Source: Oscillospiraceae bacterium (GTDB lineage Bacteria; Bacillota; Clostridia; Oscillospirales; Ruminococcaceae). Taken from it: DNA of 42,259 nucleotides. The DNA lies in NCBI GenBank assembly GCA_017533485.1, contig JAFXIC010000032.1, forward strand, positions 1 through 42,259, read 5' to 3'. Shown one piece after another: positions 23,293 to 32,417 of the stretch. The position numbers and the translations under genes were made by a program. Each line of letters starts with the position of its first letter. The stretch's first letter is position 1. The notes beneath the pieces were generated by a model. It made no database searches. It was not told the DNA's origin and saw only the letters and a program-made list of their open reading frames with translations.

Positions 23293-25029
23293 ATGCCGAA
23301 AACCAGTACATTTTCTCGCGTCGGCGGACTCCTCGCAGCAGCATCACTGGTGCTTTCACAGCTCACAGTCCTGCCGGCATCCGCAGTCGCCACCTTTACC
23401 GTAGACGATATTTCTGAATGTAATTATGTTTACGAAGTCAATTCTCAGGTCACAACCAATGACGCATCCGAAACCAACGGGCTTCCGACTTCCTGTGAGC
23501 TGTCATGCTCGGAAATCGGTGTACCGGGCGGAGAAATCGTCTCCGAGGTCTGGGTCAGCTACACCGGTGAGGCCGGCAGCAAGATCATGCCCGCAATCGG
23601 CTACTATGCCGAAGGATTCAACGAGAACGACTGGTACTCCGATTCGCTCATCATCGCAGAGGGCGAAGGTGTTATCGTATTCGAAATCCCGGAGGAATGG
23701 CCGCTGCCCGATCAGTTCATGATCCAGCAGTGGTGGGGCGATATCGACACCTTTACCATCAATTCCGTCGGCATCAAAACCGGTAAATCCGCAAACCTCG
23801 GTACCGTTACCAGACTCGGCGACTGCAATGCCGATAAATCCGTTACGATCGCCGACGCCGTCATGCTCCTCGGCTTCCTCAGCGCAAACAAAGAACTCAC
23901 CAATGCGGCAAACGCTGACCTCGATAAGAATAATGCCATTACCGCATCGGACTTCTCGCTTTTAAAACGGAAGCTCCTCAATCCCTCCGTAGTGGATGAT
24001 TCGCTGACCGCAATGGAATTCGTTTCCAATATCAAGGTCGGCTGGAGCCTCGGAAATACCCTGGATGCCACCAGCACCACCGCGACCACTCCGTATGCCT
24101 ATGAAACGGCATGGGGCTGTCCGTATACCACGAAGGCAATGATTGACGCGGTGAAGAAAGCCGGCTTCAATACCGTGCGTGTACCGGTCACCTGGGACGG
24201 AAAAATGGGTGCGGCACCCGATTATCTCGTGACCGAAGAATGGATGAACCGTGTACAGGAAGTCGTCGATTATGTCATCGACAATGATATGTACTGCATC
24301 CTCAACTCCCACCACGATACCGCTTGGCAGTCTCCGGTCAAGGATAATATGGAACGCGCCAATGCACAGCTCTCCGCACTCTGGACCCAGATCGCAACCC
24401 GTTTTGCAGATTATGACCAGCACCTCATCTTCGAAACCCTGAATGAACCCCGTCTCGTCGGCACCGATGTCGAATGGACCGGCGGCAACGCAGAAGCACG
24501 CGAATGCATCAACCAGATGAACGCGACCGCACTGAAGGCAATCCGTGATGTCGGCGGCAACAATACCGCTCGCTTCGTCATGATTCCGCCTTATGCAGCA
24601 GCACCCGATGATGTCACACTCAATGACCTCGCAATTCCGGAGGATGACCATATCATCGTTTCCGTCCATGCATACAGACCCTATGATTTCGCCCTCAATA
24701 CCAAAGGCGGCTCGACATGGGATGAATCCGACGGCTCCTATGAGCTCCATCAGTTCATGAAGGGACTCCAGACCCGCTTTATCAGCAAGGGCATTCCGGT
24801 CATTATCGGTGAATTCGGTGCACTCAATAAGGATAATGAGTCCGAACGTGCAGAATGGGTGGAATACTACCTCAAGGCTGCGGATTCCTACGGTATTCCG
24901 TGTGTCTGGTGGGACAACAACGCTTACAACGGAAGCGGCGAAAACTTCGGTCTTGTCAACCGCAACACGCTGAGCGTACAATATCCCGACCTGATGGCGG
25001 CAATCCTCCGCGGTGTAGAAAATCGCTGA
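23293..25029 (+). CDS. Secreted GH5 endoglucanase with N-terminal beta domain and internal dockerin
   Basis: 578 residues. Signal peptide 1-31 (ASA site). Residues 33-165 are a beta-rich, aromatic domain (QWWGDIDTF near 146-154), probably a carbohydrate-binding module I cannot assign. A type I-like dockerin follows at 175-230, with two Ca-binding loops (DCNADKSVTIAD and DLDKNNAITASD). The GH5 barrel covers 238-575; GWSLGNTLDA suggests subfamily 4. Acid/base E385 (LNEPR) and nucleophile E507 (IIGEFGA). It should cut beta-1,4-glucans such as cellulose or xyloglucan and attach to a cellulosomal scaffoldin. The dockerin sits between the module and the enzyme rather than at an end. A terminator follows. 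Confidence 0.93.
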   Translation: MPKTSTFSRVGGLLAAASLVLSQLTVLPASAVATFTVDDISECNYVYEVNSQVTTNDASETNGLPTSCELSCSEIGVPGGEIVSEVWVSYTGEAGSKIMPAIGYYAEGFNENDWYSDSLIIAEGEGVIVFEIPEEWPLPDQFMIQQWWGDIDTFTINSVGIKTGKSANLGTVTRLGDCNADKSVTIADAVMLLGFLSANKELTNAANADLDKNNAITASDFSLLKRKLLNPSVVDDSLTAMEFVSNIKVGWSLGNTLDATSTTATTPYAYETAWGCPYTTKAMIDAVKKAGFNTVRVPVTWDGKMGAAPDYLVTEEWMNRVQEVVDYVIDNDMYCILNSHHDTAWQSPVKDNMERANAQLSALWTQIATRFADYDQHLIFETLNEPRLVGTDVEWTGGNAEARECINQMNATALKAIRDVGGNNTARFVMIPPYAAAPDDVTLNDLAIPEDDHIIVSVHAYRPYDFALNTKGGSTWDESDGSYELHQFMKGLQTRFISKGIPVIIGEFGALNKDNESERAEWVEYYLKAADSYGIPCVWWDNNAYNGSGENFGLVNRNTLSVQYPDLMAAILRGVENR

Positions 25030-25069
25030 ACGCCCGCAAACCGCGGCACTTTCTCACATCCAAAAGATA

Positions 25070-25105
25070 TCCGGCTTCGTTTTCATACGGAGCCGGACAC
25101 TTTTT
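25070..25105 (+). terminator. Terminator after the GH5 gene
   Basis: TCCGGCT (25070-25076) pairs with AGCCGGA (25091-25097), plus inner CGT/ACG, then CACTTTTT. Confidence 0.8.
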
Positions 25106-25118
25106 ATCAGACTGTGGC

Positions 25119-25147
25119 TTGCCAAATCTCCGACTTTGTGGTATAAT
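25119..25147 (+). promoter_or_regulatory. Sigma-A promoter of the CotH lipoprotein gene
   Basis: TTGCCA (25119-25124), 17 bp, TATAAT (25142-25147). Confidence 0.8.
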
Positions 25148-25189
25148 AACAGCAATCCAATCTATTTTATCCATCCGGAGTGTAGGCAT

Positions 25190-26800
25190 ATGAAAATTCG
25201 AAAAAATATATCGCTGCCGCTGCTGGCAGCTTGTTTTCTGATGGGCTGTACGAGCCGGAGCAATCCCGCGCCGCAGCCGGAAACAACTACCCCTGCTGTC
25301 ACAAATACGACAGCGGCAAAACCGGAGACAATGACACCCAAAGAGCTTCCGGTGCTTTCTATCGTCACGATCAATACAGACCCGAACGCCTTGGATTTTG
25401 TGACGAAGCCTGTCGCTCGCCATGTATCCGAACAGATTGCAACATGGACGCCGAATTATGTGATGCCGCCGGAGCCGTACTACGAAACCTGCCGCATTAC
25501 GCTGACGGATACGGACGGAACTGTGCTGACAGACGGCGCACAAGCCGATGTCAAGGTGCGCGGAAATTGGACGACAACCTATGATAAAAAAGGGCTCCGC
25601 ATCAAGTTCCCCCAAAAACAAAATCTGCTTGGGCTGAATGACAATGCCGCAGCAAAAAACTGGCTTCTGATGGCGGAATATAAGGATGCGTCAATGCTCC
25701 GCAACCGAACCGCCCTGACGATTGCACGGGAACTCCTCGCGGAAGACGGCTTATATGCCGCAGACACCGGACTCGTGGAAGTCGAAATCAACGGAGAATA
25801 CTGGGGCGTCTATCTCCTCACGGAACAGCAGCAGATTCAGGAAAACCGTGTCGCAATCACCGAAGCCGCAAAAGATGATACCGGAACCGATATCGGCTAT
25901 TTTATGGAGATGGACGGCTATTTCACAAACGAACCGCCGCTGCAGCAATTCCATGTCGATTATGCGGAGAACGCCCCCCTCACGCCCTTCGATGGAACCG
26001 GCGGAAGCGGAAAAACAATCACTGCGCTCAAGGATTCCGACTATGACCGGAAAAAAGATATCGGCATCACCATCAAAAGCGATATCTATTCACAACAACA
26101 GCATGATTTTATCGCGTCCTTCGTGAACCATGTCTATGATATTATGTACGCGGCGGCTTATGAGGATACGGCATATGTCTTCAGCGCCGATTATTCCGAG
26201 ATCCGGAAGACAACAGAGCTGACGCCGAGAGAAGCCGTTGAACAGGTGGTTGATATCCGTTCACTGGTGGATTTATATATCATGAGCGAGCTGACCTGTG
26301 ACGCAGATATCTACTGGTCAAGCTTCTTCCTGAGTGCAGATTTCGGAATCGGCGGAAATAAAAAGCTGACGTTCACCGCGCCGTGGGATTTCGACTCCGC
26401 AATGGGCAACAAAGACCGCTGTGCGGACGGAACCGGATTTTATGCCGCGAATATCGTCCCCGATGTCAACGGCAATGAATACGAAACCGTCAATCCGTGG
26501 CTTACCGTCCTCATCTACGAGGACTGGATGCAGGAAATGATCCGTGAAAAGTGGACTGCCGCCTATGACAGCGGTATCTTCTCCCGTGCACAGGAACAGC
26601 TGGAATCCGACTATATCGGAAAAGCCGCGGCATTTGAACGCAATTACGAAAAATGGGACAATATCCGGAAAAATGATTCGTTCCGGATGGAGCTTTCGAA
26701 AGAAGCCGCCGGCTGCCGCACCCATCAGGAAGCCGCAGAATTTCTTGCCGGATGGCTTACGCGGCGTATCACATTCTTAAACGAACACTGGCATCTATAA
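25190..26800 (+). CDS. CotH-family lipoprotein (kinase-like fold)
   Basis: 536 residues. Lipobox FLMGC with Cys20, then a Pro/Thr-rich spacer and a CotH domain (about 60-500). Family hallmarks are VKVRGNWTT, LLMAEYKDASMLRNR, VEVEINGEYWGVYLLTEQ and the metal-binding-type APWDFDSAMGN. CotH of Bacillus is an atypical protein kinase for spore coat proteins; many CotH-domain proteins of ruminococci are extracellular and some link to cellulosomes. A second, different CotH gene lies at 30330. ATG 25190 has GGAG 9 bp upstream; the longer frame from 25136 overlaps the -10 box. Whether it phosphorylates anything outside the cell is unknown. Confidence 0.88.
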   Translation: MKIRKNISLPLLAACFLMGCTSRSNPAPQPETTTPAVTNTTAAKPETMTPKELPVLSIVTINTDPNALDFVTKPVARHVSEQIATWTPNYVMPPEPYYETCRITLTDTDGTVLTDGAQADVKVRGNWTTTYDKKGLRIKFPQKQNLLGLNDNAAAKNWLLMAEYKDASMLRNRTALTIARELLAEDGLYAADTGLVEVEINGEYWGVYLLTEQQQIQENRVAITEAAKDDTGTDIGYFMEMDGYFTNEPPLQQFHVDYAENAPLTPFDGTGGSGKTITALKDSDYDRKKDIGITIKSDIYSQQQHDFIASFVNHVYDIMYAAAYEDTAYVFSADYSEIRKTTELTPREAVEQVVDIRSLVDLYIMSELTCDADIYWSSFFLSADFGIGGNKKLTFTAPWDFDSAMGNKDRCADGTGFYAANIVPDVNGNEYETVNPWLTVLIYEDWMQEMIREKWTAAYDSGIFSRAQEQLESDYIGKAAAFERNYEKWDNIRKNDSFRMELSKEAAGCRTHQEAAEFLAGWLTRRITFLNEHWHL

Positions 26801-26821
26801 TCCCCACCCGAAATATCACAA

Positions 26822-26864
26822 AACCCGTCCGCAGCATAGAGTTTCATGCTGCGGACGGGTTTTC
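26822..26864. terminator. Bidirectional terminator between CotH lipoprotein and histidine kinase genes
   Basis: A perfect 16-bp stem (26822-26837 with 26846-26861) and 8-base loop, with A- and T-rich flanks, between convergent genes. Confidence 0.9.
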
Positions 26865-26885
26865 TTTGGCGCACCGCTGATATGA

Positions 26886-28097
26886 TCAGGATTCAAGGGG
26901 AAGCTTTACGGAAAATATATTGGTGCGATCGGCACTTTCCGCCCAGATTTTTCCGCTATGGGTATGCACGATCTGCACTGCAATCGAAAGCCCAAGCCCA
27001 TAACTGTGGTTCATACTGCGTGCCTTGTCGATGCGGTAGAAGCGGCGGAAGATATTCTTCAAATCCGATTTGCTGATCGTATCCCCACGGCTTGTGACGG
27101 AGAAGATACAGGCATTGCACTGACGCTTCAGCAGGAGCCGGACCACCGACTGCGGATCGGAATATTTCATGGCGTTATCGAGGAGAATGTCAATCAGCCG
27201 CAAAAGCTGCTGCGGACTGCCGCTGATATGGATGCCATCCTCGATATATGCGTCGATCGAAAGTCCGCGTTCATAATACAGCGGCTCAAAGGGAAGGACT
27301 GCTTCGGATAACAAGCGGCTGAAATCCACATCCTCCCGAACAATTCTTTCGGTATTGCTGTCGCTTCGCGCAAGCTCCAGCAGGCTTTCCGTCAGCCCCT
27401 TCATCTGTTTCGACATCGTAAGAATACTTTCCGAAAACTGCATCCGTTTCTCCTCGGAATGGGCGCCGTCCAGCAGCATCTCCGCATTCGTCATAATCAC
27501 AGTCAGCGGTGTTTTCAGCTCATGCGAGGCGTCGGCAACAAATTGTTTTTGCTGGTTCCATGCCGTTTCCACAGGCCTTACCGTCCACTTCGCAAGCAGA
27601 ATGCTGATAAAGAAGAATACGCCGAAGCTCAATCCTGCAATCAGCGCACAGGTTCTTGCAAGGCGGAAAAAGGTTTTCTGTTCATCCGAAATATCCGCGA
27701 ACACAACTGATTTCCCCATCGGGCCCGGTGCTGTATGAAACCGAAGACCATATGCTTTCAGCACACCTGTTTCCGATTCGGCGGACTGTGCCGCATTGTA
27801 AAGCGTTTCCAGCAGCGCTTCATCGGAGAAATCCACCACTTCCTGACCGATCGCCAGATATTTCCCGTCACGCATCTGCTGAACGGAAAATACCGACGGC
27901 GGCATCCGGTCTTCCGGCAGCTTATCCGGTCTTCCGTGCTGCTTGGGCATCATGGATACAGAGCGCAGAAGCTGGATATTCTCCTGTTCCATATCGGCTT
28001 TCGTAAAAAACAGAATCAGCCCGAAAATCACCGAAAGCATGACCGTTACAATCAGCATATTCACGATGATAAAATTCCGTCTGAGCCGTTTAATCAT
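26886..28097 (-). CDS. Sensor histidine kinase
   Basis: 403 residues. Two membrane helices (about 10-31 and 148-168) flank a sensor domain of about 115 residues outside the cell. After a short linker comes the H-box with H192 (SHELKTPLT), then the ATPase domain with DNAMKYS (N-box) and YGLGLSI (G-box). Start ATG 28097 overlaps the response regulator end by 8 bp; a longer frame that begins inside that gene is rejected. The divergent VTC/DUF4956/CotH operon is the likely target of the pair. Confidence 0.92.
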   Translation of the reverse strand: MIKRLRRNFIIVNMLIVTVMLSVIFGLILFFTKADMEQENIQLLRSVSMMPKQHGRPDKLPEDRMPPSVFSVQQMRDGKYLAIGQEVVDFSDEALLETLYNAAQSAESETGVLKAYGLRFHTAPGPMGKSVVFADISDEQKTFFRLARTCALIAGLSFGVFFFISILLAKWTVRPVETAWNQQKQFVADASHELKTPLTVIMTNAEMLLDGAHSEEKRMQFSESILTMSKQMKGLTESLLELARSDSNTERIVREDVDFSRLLSEAVLPFEPLYYERGLSIDAYIEDGIHISGSPQQLLRLIDILLDNAMKYSDPQSVVRLLLKRQCNACIFSVTSRGDTISKSDLKNIFRRFYRIDKARSMNHSYGLGLSIAVQIVHTHSGKIWAESADRTNIFSVKLPLES

Positions 28098-28767
28098 GAT
28101 CGTCCGCCTCCAGATGGTAGCCGAGTCTTCGGATGGCTTCGATCCGGATATCCGAGCCGATGCTCGCAAGCTTCTTCCGAAGAAATCCGACATACACCTC
28201 GACATGATTCTCCACAGCATTCGAATCATATCCCCAGACCTTCGTCAGCAGCGTTTCTTTCGACACATTCTTCTCTCTTGCGGTCATCAGTACCCGCATC
28301 ACATCAAATTCCCGTGCGGAAAGCCTGACGCTCTTTGTGCCGCAGATCAGCTTCCCTGATTCCAGATCAAGCGCCGTATTGCCATAGTTCAGTTCATTGA
28401 CCTGTGCACCCTGTCGGCGCAGCAGCGCGTTGATACAGGCAAGCAGCTCCCGCGAATCAAAGGGCTTTGTGAGGTAATAATCCGCGCCGGCATTCAAGCC
28501 CTCAATCCGATCCTCCAGCCCTGATTTTGCGGTCAGCATCAGAATCGGCGTTGTACAGCGATTGGCACGCACGCGGCGTGCCACCTCATAGCCGTCCATC
28601 TCCGGCATCATGACATCCAGAATCAACAGGTCATATACTCCAAGCTCCGCATATTCCTGCCCGCTTCTTCCGTCATGTACCGCCTCCGCTTCAAAGCCCT
28701 TGGACTCCAGCAGGTTGCAGAGCGATTCCGCCAGCAGCTTTTCATCTTCTACAATCAAGATTTTCAT
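28090..28767 (-). CDS. OmpR/PhoB-family response regulator
   Basis: 225 residues. Receiver domain (1-118) with phospho-acceptor D51, T79 and K101, followed by a winged-helix output domain (about 125-222; GYDSNAVENHVEVYVGFLRKK split around the recognition helix). It starts at ATG 28767 with GAGAGGTG upstream; an in-frame upstream start at 28803 has no RBS. Co-transcribed with the kinase. OmpR-type regulators bind direct repeats spaced by one helical turn; such repeats exist at 28841-28868 in the divergent gap. Confidence 0.93.
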   Translation of the reverse strand: MKILIVEDEKLLAESLCNLLESKGFEAEAVHDGRSGQEYAELGVYDLLILDVMMPEMDGYEVARRVRANRCTTPILMLTAKSGLEDRIEGLNAGADYYLTKPFDSRELLACINALLRRQGAQVNELNYGNTALDLESGKLICGTKSVRLSAREFDVMRVLMTAREKNVSKETLLTKVWGYDSNAVENHVEVYVGFLRKKLASIGSDIRIEAIRRLGYHLEADDHD

Positions 28768-28840
28768 GGTATTCACCTCTCGTTTTACTATTATCGTACA
28801 CATCTTCCCTGAAACGAAGCTGAAAGACGGTTTGAAATAC

Positions 28841-28868
28841 CTTTCAGCTTTCTTTCACATTCCTTTCA
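28841..28868. promoter_or_regulatory. Three CTTTCA direct repeats with exact 11-bp spacing; probable regulator site
   Basis: CTTTCA at 28841, 28852 and 28863. Inverted GAAAG/TGAAA elements lie just upstream (28822-28837). A TACAAT (-10-like, 28912-28917) follows, with no good -35 at 17 bp, which suits an activated promoter for the VTC operon at 28945. Confidence 0.6.
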
Positions 28869-28944
28869 TATCGCAAAACGCCCTTTTCAGCCCGGATTCA
28901 GTTGCGGATGGTACAATCAAACCATAGAAACGAGGTGATAGAAA

Positions 28945-29622
28945 ATGGATGCACATCCCCGACATGAATGGAAGCACGAAATCAATTACGCCGATATGCT
29001 GGTGCTGCGTCAGCGGCTTTCTGCGGTGATGCAGCCCGATCCGTATGCCCCAAACGGAAGATATGAAATCCGAAGTCTCTATTTCGACAGCCCTTCCGAT
29101 AAAGCCCTGCGCGAGAAGCTCGACGGCATCAACCGCCGCGAAAAATTCCGTATCCGCTATTATAACCATGACCGCTCGTTCATACGGCTCGAAAAGAAAT
29201 CCAAATTCAGCGGTCTTGGCAGAAAGGATTCCTGTATCCTCACCGCACAGCAGGCACAGGCAATCGTAAACGGTACATACGACCGGATCTCCGACAGCGA
29301 CCCCCCCCTTTTACAGGAACTCTATGGAAAAATGACAACAGAGGGACTAAGGCCCAGAACCATCGTAGACTATACGCGTGAGCCATTCCTCTTTCCTGCC
29401 GGTAATGTACGCGTCACACTCGACTACAATATCCGCACAGGACTGCTCTGTACCGATTTTCTGAATCCCGACTGTATCACAATTCCTACCGGCGACACCC
29501 CCATCATACTGGAAGTCAAATGGGACGCGTTCCTCCCCGCAGTCATTCGGGATCTCATACAGCTTGAAGGCAGACATACTTCTGCCTTTTCCAAATACGC
29601 CGTCTGCCGCAGATACGGCTGA
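28945..29622 (+). CDS. VTC-domain protein (polyphosphate polymerase-like)
   Basis: 225 residues, a single VTC domain (tunnel-fold; CYTH-like). Conserved basic and acidic residues of the tunnel are visible: HEWKHEI at the N-terminus, EIRSLYFDSP, REKFRIRYYN, IRLEKKSKF, IVDYTREPF and the late ILEVKWD. In yeast Vtc4 the domain makes polyphosphate from ATP; bacterial single-domain versions beside DUF4956 and CotH have no proven function that I know of. No membrane segment. GAGGTGAT lies 6 bp before ATG 28945. First gene of a three-gene operon facing away from a two-component system. Confidence 0.9.
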   Translation: MDAHPRHEWKHEINYADMLVLRQRLSAVMQPDPYAPNGRYEIRSLYFDSPSDKALREKLDGINRREKFRIRYYNHDRSFIRLEKKSKFSGLGRKDSCILTAQQAQAIVNGTYDRISDSDPPLLQELYGKMTTEGLRPRTIVDYTREPFLFPAGNVRVTLDYNIRTGLLCTDFLNPDCITIPTGDTPIILEVKWDAFLPAVIRDLIQLEGRHTSAFSKYAVCRRYG

Positions 29623-29648
29623 ACCAATCATCAAAGGAGTCTGATCTT

Positions 29649-30320
29649 ATGAATTTCAACGATATTTTTAAATCCAGCTTTCTCGAAACCATGACCAGCG
29701 TCAGCATTCTCGATATGGCAATCGCACTGGTGCTGGCGTTCGGGCTCGGACTTTTCATCTTCCTGATCTATAAAAAGACCTTTCAGGGTGTGATGTATTC
29801 TTCGAGCTTCGGCGTCACTCTGATTGCACTGACGATGATTACAACGGTGGTCATTCTTGCGGTCACAAGCAATGTCGTACTCTCGCTCGGTATGGTAGGT
29901 GCGCTCTCTATCGTCCGTTTCCGAACGGCAATCAAGGAGCCGCTGGATATCGCATTCTTATTCTGGGCAATCGGTGTCGGAATCGTACTCGCCGCCGGCA
30001 TGATTCCGCTCGCAGTCTTCGGAAGCGTCCTCATCGGCGTCATCCTCCTCCTTTTCGTCAACAAAAAATCCCACTCGCATCCCTATATCGCAGTCATCCG
30101 CTGTACAGATCATGATGCCGAACTGCAGGCGAAACAATTCCTCGAACAGAAAACCGAACGTGCTGTAGTCAAGAGCAAGTCCGCACAAAAAGGTGAAATC
30201 GAGCTGAATATGGAAATCCGCCTAAAGGATGACAATACCGATTTTATCAATGTGCTGGCGGATATGCAGGGTGTCAGGAGCGCGGTTCTCGTCAGCTATA
30301 ACGGCGATTATATGGGTTAA
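29649..30320 (+). CDS. DUF4956 membrane protein
   Basis: 223 residues. Four hydrophobic segments (about 20-42, 48-76, 100-120 and 122-140) carry the conserved GMVGALSIVRFRTAIKEP stretch characteristic of DUF4956, and a soluble C-terminal domain of about 80 residues (IAVIRCTDHDAELQAKQ to VLVSYNGDYMG) resembles a small alpha/beta, ACT-like domain. It lies 26 bp after the VTC gene and 9 bp before the CotH gene. DUF4956 next to VTC and CotH genes is a recurrent clostridial neighbourhood, so a shared membrane process is likely, but its nature is unknown. Confidence 0.88.
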   Translation: MNFNDIFKSSFLETMTSVSILDMAIALVLAFGLGLFIFLIYKKTFQGVMYSSSFGVTLIALTMITTVVILAVTSNVVLSLGMVGALSIVRFRTAIKEPLDIAFLFWAIGVGIVLAAGMIPLAVFGSVLIGVILLLFVNKKSHSHPYIAVIRCTDHDAELQAKQFLEQKTERAVVKSKSAQKGEIELNMEIRLKDDNTDFINVLADMQGVRSAVLVSYNGDYMG

Positions 30321-30329
30321 GGTGATACG

Positions 30330-32417
30330 ATGGCAACACATAAATATATCGACCGCATCTGCGTGCTGGGGGTTGTATTCTGTATTCTGCTGACCATCCT
30401 TTTTATGAACGGAGAATCGCTCGGTATGGTGCCGTCCGTCAGCGCCGCAGGCTATGAAAGCCGGCTCTTCGATACCAGCCGCGTCCATCATCTCGATCTC
30501 GTGATCGATGACTGGGACGGCTTCCTCAATACGGCGCAATCCGAAGAATATACCGAATGTACGCTCGTCATCGACGGAGAAGCCTATCAAAATATTGCAA
30601 TCCGCGGAAAGGGAAATACCTCGCTGCGCAATGTGGCTTCGATGGACAGCAGCCGTTACAGCTTCAAAATCGAATTCGACCACTATGACAGCAGCTTCAG
30701 CTATTACGGACTGGATAAGCTGAGCCTCAATAACATCATTCAGGACAATACCTACATGAAGGATTACCTGACCTATCGGATGATGAATGCATTCGGCGTG
30801 AGCGCACCCCTTTGCAGCTATGTCTATCTCACCGTCAACGGCGCGGACTGGGGGCTGTATCTTGCCGCAGAAGGCGTCGAGGATGCATTTCTGCGCAGGA
30901 ATTACGGGAATGCACACGGCGAGCTTTATAAACCCGACAGCGTAAGCTTCGGCGGCGGCAGAGGCAACGGACGAGCGTTCGATTTCCAGAAATTCATGGA
31001 CAGTACCGAAGCCGATACGACCGAAAATGCATACAGTACTGCACCAACCGACCGCCGCGGCAAATGGAACCACGGCGGCTTCGGACAGTTCCCACCCTCT
31101 GATGTACCGTCCGATATCCCGCAAGCACCGGATGGAAGTGAATGGACTGAATTCCCGCAGGACAAGACAAGTATCGGCGGAAAAGGAATGTTCGGCGGCG
31201 GTATGGGCGGTATGGGAAGTGATGATGTCAAGCTCAAGTATACCGATGACAGCTATGACAGCTATTCCAATATCTTTGAAAACGCCAAAACCGATATCAC
31301 CGATGCCGATAAAGACCGACTGATTGCCGCACTCAAATCTCTCAGCGAACAGTCCGATCTCGAAAATGTTGTCGCGGTCGAATCGGTCATCCGCTATTTT
31401 GTTGTCCATAACTACGTCTGCAACGGCGACAGCTATACCGGATCTATGATCCATAACTACTATCTTTACGAAGAAAACGGCAGACTGTCGATGATTCCGT
31501 GGGACTATAATCTCGCGTTCGGCAGCTTCCAGTCCTCGGATGCCGCCGCACAGGTCAATGCACCCATTGATTCGCCGGTTTCGGGTGATATCACCGACCG
31601 ACCGATGATAAGCTGGATTTTCGGAAGCGATGCCTATACCGCACAGTACCATCAGTATTTCAGCGAATTTCTGGATACAGTCGATATCACGGCAATCATC
31701 GACGAAACCACAGAACTGATTGCGGAATACGTAGAAAAGGATCCGACAAAATTCTGTACCTACGAAGAATTCCAAAAAGGCGCGGCGGCAATCCGGACAT
31801 TCTGTACCCTTCGGACACAAAGCGTTCGCGGTCAGCTTGACGGCACCATTCCCGCAACCGCCGAAGGACAGACTGCTGACCGTTCCGCACTGGTTGATGC
31901 GTCCGGACTGACACTCGCGGATATGGGTACGATGCAGCACGGCGGCGGAAATAAAGATCAGCGGAATCCGGAAAATATCCCCCCACAGCAAACCCCAATC
32001 CCAGAACTGAACGGTGAAATCCAGAAAACCGCACACTTCCTGACAGCCGCTCCGTTCCCCTCTGCCAATGACGGCAATATGCCGCCGATGGGAGAGATGC
32101 CGCCGGGCGGCGGTATGGGCGGAATGAACGGCATCCAGCCGCCGGATGGTTTCACGGGTGAGATGCCGGCGAACGGATATCGCGGAGAAATGCCCGATTT
32201 TAACGGTATGGAATTTCCGACAGAGGAAGCAGGCGGTGATGCGAATGCACAAGCGCCAACACCCGGAAATGGTCAGCTTCCCGATTCCGGCAATCCGCAG
32301 ATGCCGCAGGATACATCCCAACCGCAAACCAATACTTCCGGTGCCTATCTTCTCCTTTTCGCCTCCGTCATCATTCTCGGCGGCGGACTGCTCTTTGCGT
32401 GGAAATTCAAACGATAA
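30330..32417 (+). CDS. Large CotH-family protein with Gly/Met/Pro-rich inserts and C-terminal membrane helix
   Basis: 695 residues. N-terminal hydrophobic segment (about 10-27), then a CotH domain with IAIRGKGNTSLR (90-100), SFKIEFD, LNNIIQDNTYMKDYLTYRMM split at 134-152, VYLTVNGADWGLYLAAEG and IPWDYNLAFGSF (389-400). A Gly-rich insert interrupts the domain at about 206-300 (GGGRGNG, GGGMGGMG). After the domain, about 560-665 is Met/Pro/Gly-rich with repeated GEMPP, GEMPA and GEMPD motifs, and the protein ends in a membrane helix (YLLLFASVIILGGGLLF) and KFKR. It should therefore be anchored at both ends with the kinase-like domain outside. Last gene of the VTC operon. Confidence 0.87.
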   Translation: MATHKYIDRICVLGVVFCILLTILFMNGESLGMVPSVSAAGYESRLFDTSRVHHLDLVIDDWDGFLNTAQSEEYTECTLVIDGEAYQNIAIRGKGNTSLRNVASMDSSRYSFKIEFDHYDSSFSYYGLDKLSLNNIIQDNTYMKDYLTYRMMNAFGVSAPLCSYVYLTVNGADWGLYLAAEGVEDAFLRRNYGNAHGELYKPDSVSFGGGRGNGRAFDFQKFMDSTEADTTENAYSTAPTDRRGKWNHGGFGQFPPSDVPSDIPQAPDGSEWTEFPQDKTSIGGKGMFGGGMGGMGSDDVKLKYTDDSYDSYSNIFENAKTDITDADKDRLIAALKSLSEQSDLENVVAVESVIRYFVVHNYVCNGDSYTGSMIHNYYLYEENGRLSMIPWDYNLAFGSFQSSDAAAQVNAPIDSPVSGDITDRPMISWIFGSDAYTAQYHQYFSEFLDTVDITAIIDETTELIAEYVEKDPTKFCTYEEFQKGAAAIRTFCTLRTQSVRGQLDGTIPATAEGQTADRSALVDASGLTLADMGTMQHGGGNKDQRNPENIPPQQTPIPELNGEIQKTAHFLTAAPFPSANDGNMPPMGEMPPGGGMGGMNGIQPPDGFTGEMPANGYRGEMPDFNGMEFPTEEAGGDANAQAPTPGNGQLPDSGNPQMPQDTSQPQTNTSGAYLLLFASVIILGGGLLFAWKFKR

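Noticed and set aside
23962-24981. Minus-strand 339-codon frame opposite GH5
   Set aside because: Shadow of the GH5 coding sequence; the plus frame has all catalytic motifs.
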